From positions 26,110 to 90,109 of the forward strand of contig NQMI01000151.1 in assembly GCA_002270565.1 (NCBI GenBank): DNA of 64,000 nt. Direction: 5' to 3'. The notes under the pieces are model-generated. The model ran no database searches. It was not told the DNA's origin and saw only the letters and a program-made list of their open reading frames with translations. Source of the DNA: Stenocarpella maydis. Taxonomy: Eukaryota; Ascomycota; Sordariomycetes; Diaporthales; Diaporthaceae. Below are positions 57,884 through 64,000 of this stretch, piece after piece; within the stretch, counting starts at the first letter, position 1; each line of letters begins with the position of its first letter. Made by a program: the position numbers and the translations under genes.

Positions 57884-60738
57884 TCACGACCGATAGGTCC
57901 TGCCTCGCCGACCCCAGCGCGTGTACTTCGAACTCAGCGTCACAGGGCAAGCAGAAACAACCGATTCAGATCCCTGACGCGCCACACCTGGCTCCTCCGC
58001 AGCCACCTCGAGTGGGTTTGCCACTGTCAAATTGTCCGACGCGACAAGAGCCAGTCGGACCGAAGAGTCTGAGGGTTGTGCCGTGCGTGCTTTGCTGGTC
58101 CCTGTAGCCGACAGCGGATCCGTGGCTGCGCTTGAAAATCCCGTCTTGTGGATAGAACAAATGCCTTGCATGGTACTGCTCGCATCCGCCACCAGATATA
58201 TAAGCTCACGGCCATCAGGATGAACTACTGGCAACTGTGTGTTTTCAAGACCTGCCACGCCGAAGGCCGTGCGGCCGGCTACCAAGTGGGTATAGGTAGC
58301 CATCTTGGCAGAGTTTGGCAAGCCTCGTCGTCCACCAGGAGAGTCGTGTCCGGCGACGTCAGGGAGCGAATCCGGGTCTGTGGCCTGTTGAGCCGTTCCG
58401 TCTGAGCTCCAAACGCTTAGGGCCCAGGGGCCACCGCACACAGTGGAGTTGGTGAGATCGCCTGTACAAGTGACATTGCAGTGGTCAGGAGAGAGTATTC
58501 CTGACCCAAGCAGCGCATGACCGCAGAAACACTCGGCGCCATGCTCAGTTCCAGCTATGTTGAAGCCTTGTTCCCGACAGAAGCTGACGCACTGTTCGTT
58601 TGTCATTCCTTCAGGCGAATGCAAGACCTCGGCCTCTCTCAACACTCTAGTGGGATGGTCGGAGTAATAACCCGCATATAAGTACCCATTAGCCACGGCG
58701 AAGGGCGTGGGAATCACAACAGACGACGAGGTCGACGTGCCTGTGAGCAGAGTCGAACTAATGGTGTCTCCAGGGTGTGGTACACAGAACCATCCGCTCT
58801 CGCAGTGGTAGCAGGGCCATCCATAGCCACAAGGAGCCTGTAGCGCAGGTGTCTGTACTGGAGGACAAAACCATCCGTCAAGACAACCATCACACGTATA
58901 CCCCTGATCTGGGCAGGGCCCTTCGGCACCTACATCGGGTCCAGAAGGACCGGCTCCAGCACCAGACACTGAAGAACCTGGTACTGGCTCTCCTAAAACA
59001 CCGGTCGAGAGCGCGAGGGGACATTGAGTCACGGTACTCATTTGTACAGTTCTTGACGTGATTACTGCCGTTATCGTCTGAACGTGATAGATTGTGATCT
59101 CTGCGGCTTGGCTGGACGGAGCACTCAGTGATAGTGGCACTGGAATAGGTCAGCACCTCGGCTGGCCAGGGGTTTGGCTAGGAACTCACTGGCTGGTGGC
59201 GCAACAGTTGTAGGCGCGTCTGTGGCTGTCAGGGAAAGTTGCGATATTTGGCTGAAGAGCGACGAGAGACCAGACAGCGCAGAACTCGCAGCAGGGTCGA
59301 CGCTAGAGGCACCATTTGTCGAGGCCGTCGACAACGACGAACCCAAGGATGACAGAACGGAAGCAAGTGGTAGTCGCGAAATGGATGAGGCGGGCGTGGC
59401 GGTAGGGGGTAACGTCTCTCCCATTGTGATAGAGGTTGAGGCGGCTGCTCCGGTATTTCCAGCAGCGGGGGTTACCGAGCCGACTGAGGCGCACGGAACG
59501 TTGAAGATGATGGCCGTTCCGCTGACAATGTCCGACACCTGACATAGGAGCCCGCTTACGTCGTCCTGGAGACTCGATAATGCCCCTTGCACGGGACTTT
59601 GAAGCACAGGCGGAAGAACGCCAAGAACGTGGCCCTGCACTGCGGCAGCTAGGGTTGCTACTTGTGGTCCTGCGTTGATCATGGCCGACGCCAGCTCTTT
59701 CTTCATGGTGGCGAGGGATCCTGTCAAGACCCCAACGAGGTCCGGGTCCGCGACGAGGACTGATTCCACCTGGTTGACAGCAGAGAGGGCAGCAGCGGGA
59801 AGGCCAGTGGCAATGTCGGGAGCAGCATTGAGCAGAGACCCAACCTGATCGGCGACACCGGCAGCGACGTCTGGGACACTGCCCAAAACCTCCGTCGCAG
59901 CATCGAGGGCCCCCGCGATTTGTCCCCCGACATTGTTGGTAAGCTCCAGGCCGGCAGCCACTGCCGAGGGCAGGCCGTCCAGCACCGAAGAGACCTGACC
60001 CTGGAGTTCATCGAGAGCCGCGCTCGGATGAGCGAGGATGGAGGCTGGGTCGGCAGCAATCGATGCAGCCGGGGCAACGAGATCAGCAGACAACTGGCCC
60101 AGGATTCCACCACCCGAGCTGTCGTCATCAGAAGACGGCCCGAGGGCACTGTCAAGAGCTGATGCGACACCATCAAGTACGTCAAACGCAGGCAGAAGCC
60201 CTGCGGAACCTGTTGGAACGACCGACACGGGAGCGACCTGCGACAAGGCGCTTAGCAACCCTCCCAGGGCTCCACCATCACCGCCGGTGCTGGTGGGAAC
60301 TGCAGCCGGCGCACCGGTAAGGATGGAAACCACCGAGCTGAAGAGGTTATCAGGATCAACCGGTGGCGTGGGAAGGACTGGAACTGGGACCATGACAGGA
60401 CTCCCACCGACGACCGATGCGACGATGGAGTTGAGGGGAGGCAGAGGGTTGCTCAGCCCCGGGATACCAAGCCGCTCAGGGAGGTTGGTGGCCGATATAT
60501 TGACCTCAGCTGCCGGATCGTCATGGGCCAAGCCATCTTCTGGTGGCCCGCTAGAGAAAGGGCCTTGTTCAGACCCCCAGGCACGCTTGATGACTGATTC
60601 GACTCGTCCAGGCTGCTTGGCCAGAGGCAGAGATGGGAAGACGTTGAGGCTGGAGCCGAGGGCGATGCTGCAGAGAAGGTTCAAATAAGCAAGACCTGCT
60701 AGGGCCAGGGGCCGTGATAAGAGGGAGGACGGCGGCAT
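57884..60738 (-). CDS. WSC-domain secreted/cell-wall protein
   Basis: Two exons, 59190-60738 and 57884-59139, join over a 50-nt intron (GTGAGT donor, TTCCAG acceptor) to give 934 aa. The ATG at 60738 starts a clear signal peptide (SRPLALAGLAYLNLLCSIALG). Residues about 60-450 are Ala/Leu/Ser/Val/Pro-rich and probably form long amphipathic helices; a Ser/Thr-rich stretch follows. Near 592-636 are two copies of a cysteine motif ending GWFCPP or GWFCVP. A WSC domain covers about 669-762: GYLYAGYYSD, MTNEQCVSFCREQGF, AGTEHGAECFCG, CNVTCTGD and CGGPWALSVW with eight conserved cysteines. WSC domains bind wall glucans or act as mechanosensor ectodomains. No membrane helix or GPI tail is visible at the C terminus (it ends in a basic stretch), so a secreted or wall-bound protein is more likely than a Wsc1-type sensor. 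Confidence 0.85.
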
Positions 60739-61668
60739 CTTGGGAGCAGACGTTGGTCGATCAAGCCAATGGCACGAAGCGGGCGGCCTGAGTGAAGAGA
60801 TAGGCGGGACAAGCAGTAACAACGGGATAGGGACCGACTGGCAAAAATGGCGGGTGGTTCCAAAATCAAGGTCCAAAAAGGGGAGGGAGTTGTTTGTGTT
60901 GTTGATGCTGCTGCAACTCCCGGTGGTTGATGACAGCGAAGAGAATGGCGAGGAATGGCAAGGCAGAGAAGCGGAGAGAAGAGCTGGAGCAGAAGGGGGG
61001 CAGCTCTTATAGTCAGTTCTCTGAGCCTGCGCGACGAAGCTTGCTCCTGCCGCTGCCGCTGCCGCTGCCGCTGCCACCATCACTGCCTTCCCAAGGTGCC
61101 ATGGTACTTCCGTCCGTGGTCACATACGTACGGGCAGGGCGGAAGGAAATACCCGCCGCCCAGGACGGCAGCCCTGAGCGGTGACGAGGATGGGCATAAC
61201 AAACCCACCTACCTACCTAGGGTACTTGTTTATCTGGCGGCTTGTTAAGAATACCTGGGTATGCCATGCCATATGTGCAAAGCGCATCATCTGATAGCCT
61301 CCAGACGTCTGGATTCCACTACAAGCTCAATCGGTCTCAGCTTATGCATGCAAGAGCTGGTTTGGGATGGGGTTTGCAGGTACAAAAGAGACTGACAACC
61401 AGGCTTCATGGCTCCCTTTATAACTCGTCCGCCCAGGACCATACTTGTCTCTTGCGGAGACGTTGCTAACAAGACGTACCATCGCCCTTGGCAACCAGGT
61501 TCAGCGACAGAGGAGCACAGTGACACAGGACGCGGGATGCGTTTAGAATAATTTCATGATTTTGCACCGGGCCAGAATCTTCCTTTTGCTTGTGTGGACT
61601 GGTTGTCGCAACGAGCCCGAGTCCACACGCAATTCACCATACGCCGATCCGTAGACCATCCATCACAC
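60739..61668. other. Intergenic, no supported gene; GCCGCT microsatellite
   Basis: Region between the WSC gene (start side) and RPS2 (end side). A (CCGCTG)n run at about 61048-61075 adds a poly-Ala stretch to the upstream extension of the WSC frame but lies outside the likely CDS. CCTA repeats at 61204-61219. No gene seen. Confidence 0.55.
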
Positions 61669-62683
61669 CTAATATCTCTTGTCCGACCGCAGGGTATCCG
61701 CGAACTCCTCCAGAGGGCTCCTGATGAGCTTCGTCTCCTTCCACAGGTTGGGCGTCAGGAATCCGTACGTGTTTGAGATGGCGGCGAAGGTGGCCTTGAG
61801 GGTGTTCTCGAGCGTCTTGGTCGAGCCGGCGGAAGACGTGTAGGCGTCCTCGATACCGGCGAGCTGGAGGAGGCGCTTGACAGCTGGGGAGGCGACAAGG
61901 GAGGTACCTCGGGGAGCGGGAATGAGCTTCGGGTGAATGTCAGCAGGCGCACAACCGGAAGACGAAGGCGAGGCAGCACACCAGCGGAGAGTTGATGGCC
62001 CCTGGGCATGAGGTTACTTACACGGACGGTGACGGAGCCGCACTTTCCAGACTCCTTGACGGGGATGGAGTGGGGCTGACCGAGGTTGGCACCCCAGTAT
62101 CCTCGTCGCACGGGGATGACGCTCAGCTTGGCGATGATAATGGCGGCACGGATAGCGGTGGCGACCTCCTTGGAGGTCTTGATACCGAGACCGACGTGGC
62201 CCTCGGAGTCACCAATGATGACGATGGCCTTGAATCGGGTACGCTGACCGGCGCGGGTCTGCTTCTGGACGGGCTTGATCTGTAGGCGTGGGGAAGACGA
62301 GAGTCAGCCAGCCGTCGGTTTGTGGGCAGCCACAGGTACGACGAGGTAGAGGTACCAGGTGCATGATTGATCAGGCAGTTAAGGGGGGGACAAAAAGAAG
62401 GGGGGGACGCAATCAGGCGTACCTTCATGACCTCGTCCTTGAGCTTGGGCAGGAAGAAGTCGACGATCTGGTACTCCTTGATGGGCAGGGAGTGCAGGTA
62501 GATCTCCTCCATGCTCTTGATCTTGCCGGCCTTTACGAGACGGCCCAGCTTGGTGACGGGCTGCCACTCCTTCTCCTCGCTCTTGCCGCCGCGACGGCCA
62601 CGGCCACGGCCACGACCACGACCACGTTCGCCGCGACCACGTTCGCCGAAACCACCGCCACGGGCACCGCCTCGGTCAGCCAT
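61669..62683 (-). CDS. RPS2: 40S ribosomal protein uS5 (RPS2)
   Basis: Three exons, 62423-62683, 62022-62279 and 61669-61926, encode 258 aa. Introns of 143 and 95 nt are in phase 0. The N terminus is the eukaryotic RGG-type tail ([15 protein letters not shown]), followed by [17 protein letters not shown] and [19 protein letters not shown]. The uS5 core shows [47 protein letters not shown] and [17 protein letters not shown]. The end, [16 protein letters not shown], is typical. Length agrees with fungal uS5 (about 260). The protein sits at the mRNA entry of the small subunit and helps decoding accuracy. It is a single-copy housekeeping gene and a good landmark for synteny. The GC-rich repeated CCACGGCCACGA run at 62594-62640 is just the coding sequence for the RG repeats. 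Confidence 0.97.
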
Positions 62684-63577
62684 GGCTTTCTGCAGGTGTG
62701 TTCTGGATTACTTGAGGGGGGGATATGGCTGTCGAAGCTTCGTTTCGGCGTCGAGGTCGAACCGGGTGCGGTGAGGGTGAGGATGAGGTGAGTGTAGGCA
62801 ATTGTCTTTGCAGGTTGCCAGGGTAGGAGCGGCTCTGTGCACTCAACCCAGAGAGCAAAAATTGCAACCCACCGAAGTTGCGAACTTTTGCGTGGGCCCT
62901 AGACGCACGGGCCCATGCAGCCGTCAATCCGTGCTGACGGTCTGTACCAGCTGGCAGTCTGCACCTGCGAACCGGCCCCGCTCCGCCAAGCCTGGTCGCT
63001 CGGGCTGGGGTGCTTGCTGCAGGGGTTCCCCGCATTCTGTGGCATCAATTGATGGACAAGAATGTGGGGATGAACTGTCCGTCGGCTCGGGACCTGTGCT
63101 ACGTATCTACTACGCTAAGTACTGTACCTTGTGGATATGCGCTGCAACGTCACAGGCAGACCGCGATGGCCCTTAACGCATGCAAGAGCACTAATGCATG
63201 GTGCTACATTCAACCCGGGTTCATAAAAACCAAGTAACTTCGGCTTGTTCGAAATCCTCGCTATCAGGACCGTACCAGCTGTTAACTACCTGGGTACTTA
63301 ACAGGTTATAAGATTTCTGCTGTAAAGAGGGTATTGTATGCTTGGCGTACCTGGCGCCAATGGGATGCGATCACACCCTTCCTTGACCGCTTACCTGCGG
63401 TTTGGCTCGAATACGAGAGCTTACGGTGGATACTTAAAGGACCCCTCGTGTGCTCCTGGTCCCCTTCCCTCCTCGCAAGAGGCGTGCGATCTCTGCCTGT
63501 TGTGAGCAAGCCATTCTCTTAGCCACGGGATGGTCAGCGAGCAGCAAGAGGCCGAAGACGACGACGACAACAACAAC
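62684..63577. promoter_or_regulatory. Divergent intergenic region between RPS2 and the GH43 gene
   Basis: About 0.9 kb between two divergently transcribed genes, so it must contain both promoters. I do not see a TATA box or named operator. The first 150 bp upstream of RPS2 are rich in TCG/GAGG. No further gene is supported. Confidence 0.45.
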
Positions 63578-64000
63578 ATGCACATGATGCGTTCTCCCTT
63601 TCCGCCGGCCCTCGCGGCCTTGTCCCTTGTCCACGGCCAGTCCTTTGATCCCAACAAGGCTGGTCCTCAGAGCTGGGACCCGGCCTCGGTGGGCACCAAC
63701 ACTACTGTAATTGTTCCCTCCAGCCAGCCCCATCTGTAACACTTCGCTGACGCAGCACCAAATGGCCTAGACTAATACAACATACAACAATCCCATATTT
63801 ACCTCGAACGTGGGGGATCCCTACAGTAATCTGCCCTCCCCCCCCCTCCCCACCACCCCATCACCTGGCACTGACACGACTTTCAAGTGACGAGGTACTC
63901 CGCCAACGGCGAAGAATGGTACTTGTTCACATACAGCACAAATGACAACATCATACTCCGGCGCTCCAAATCTCTGACGGACAATTGGGACAACCAGGAG
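63578..64000 (+). CDS. Secreted GH43-family glycosidase, 5' part only
   Basis: Exons 63578-63716, 63771-63825 and 63888-64000 are in the window and the gene continues beyond it. Introns are 54 nt (GTAATT, CCTAG) and 62 nt (GTAATC, TTCAAG). The start region has Met at 63578, 63584 and 63587 followed by a hydrophobic stretch ending LVHGQSF, a likely signal peptide. A further in-frame ATG at 63530 would add an acidic tail and is less likely. The spliced protein reads TYNNPIFTSNVGDPYMTRYS, with the first-blade Asn-Pro and Asp-Pro-Tyr (likely catalytic Asp), then EWYLFTYSTNDNIILRRSKSLTDNW. This is the start of the five-bladed propeller of GH43-type arabinanases or arabinofuranosidases acting on plant cell-wall arabinan outside the cell. 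The exact activity cannot be read from this part. Confidence 0.7.

Noticed and set aside
60739..61083. N-terminal extension of the WSC frame with poly-Ala
   Set aside because: The extension comes from a GCCGCT microsatellite and other non-conserved sequence; the ATG at 60738 is followed at once by a proper signal peptide.
1..64000. tRNA or rRNA genes
   Set aside because: I looked for T-loop GGTTCRANYCC-type sequences with matching acceptor stems and saw none that fit; a tRNAscan-SE or Infernal run would be decisive.

Overview
This window is nuclear DNA of a filamentous ascomycete (Pezizomycotina). Several things point there. The genes have short GT-AG introns with CTRAC-like branch points. 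A PRM1 cell-fusion gene, a fungal ribosomal protein gene (uS5) and WSC and Ser/Thr-rich cell-wall proteins are present. Large AT-rich blocks have decayed mainly through C-to-T and G-to-A transitions at CpA/TpG, the mark of repeat-induced point mutation (RIP). I did not try to name the species.

Layout. 1-1070 is the edge of an AT-rich block. 1071-7790 is a GC-balanced island with a possible small secreted cysteine-rich protein (minus), a Mpv17/PMP22-family membrane protein (plus) and a three-exon PRM1 (plus). About 7790-44180 is a 36-kb AT-rich graveyard of transposons: a shortened Ty3/gypsy element (8322-12690), a 9.6-kb LTR element with odd gene content (13627-23243), a minus-strand Ty3/gypsy element running into a second fragment that shares an LTR (23244-31468), a Ty1/copia element with matched 205-bp LTRs (31469-38215), a gypsy RT fragment, a copia-like LTR, and two pogo/Fot1-type DNA transposon relics (40801-44181). 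Two assembly gaps (15544-16113, 37194-37576) and two single Ns lie inside it.

44184-64000 is a gene-bearing GC-balanced region: a GNAT acetyltransferase (minus), a repetitive cell-wall protein (minus), an M20-family amidohydrolase (plus), an OBAP/DUF1264 protein (minus), a trans-aconitate-methyltransferase-like enzyme (minus), a WSC-domain surface protein (minus), ribosomal protein uS5/RPS2 (minus), and the start of a secreted GH43 glycosidase (plus) cut off by the window edge. Surface and secreted functions dominate, but nothing here looks like a co-regulated pathway cluster.

The most striking signal is not a gene. Four introns (161-179 nt) in three unrelated genes (GNAT, M20, and two in the OBAP gene) are recognisably the same sequence in the sense orientation, including splice sites and branch point. 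The other introns in the window are 50-143 nt and do not resemble them. This is what introner-like elements, introns that multiply and insert as units, would look like.
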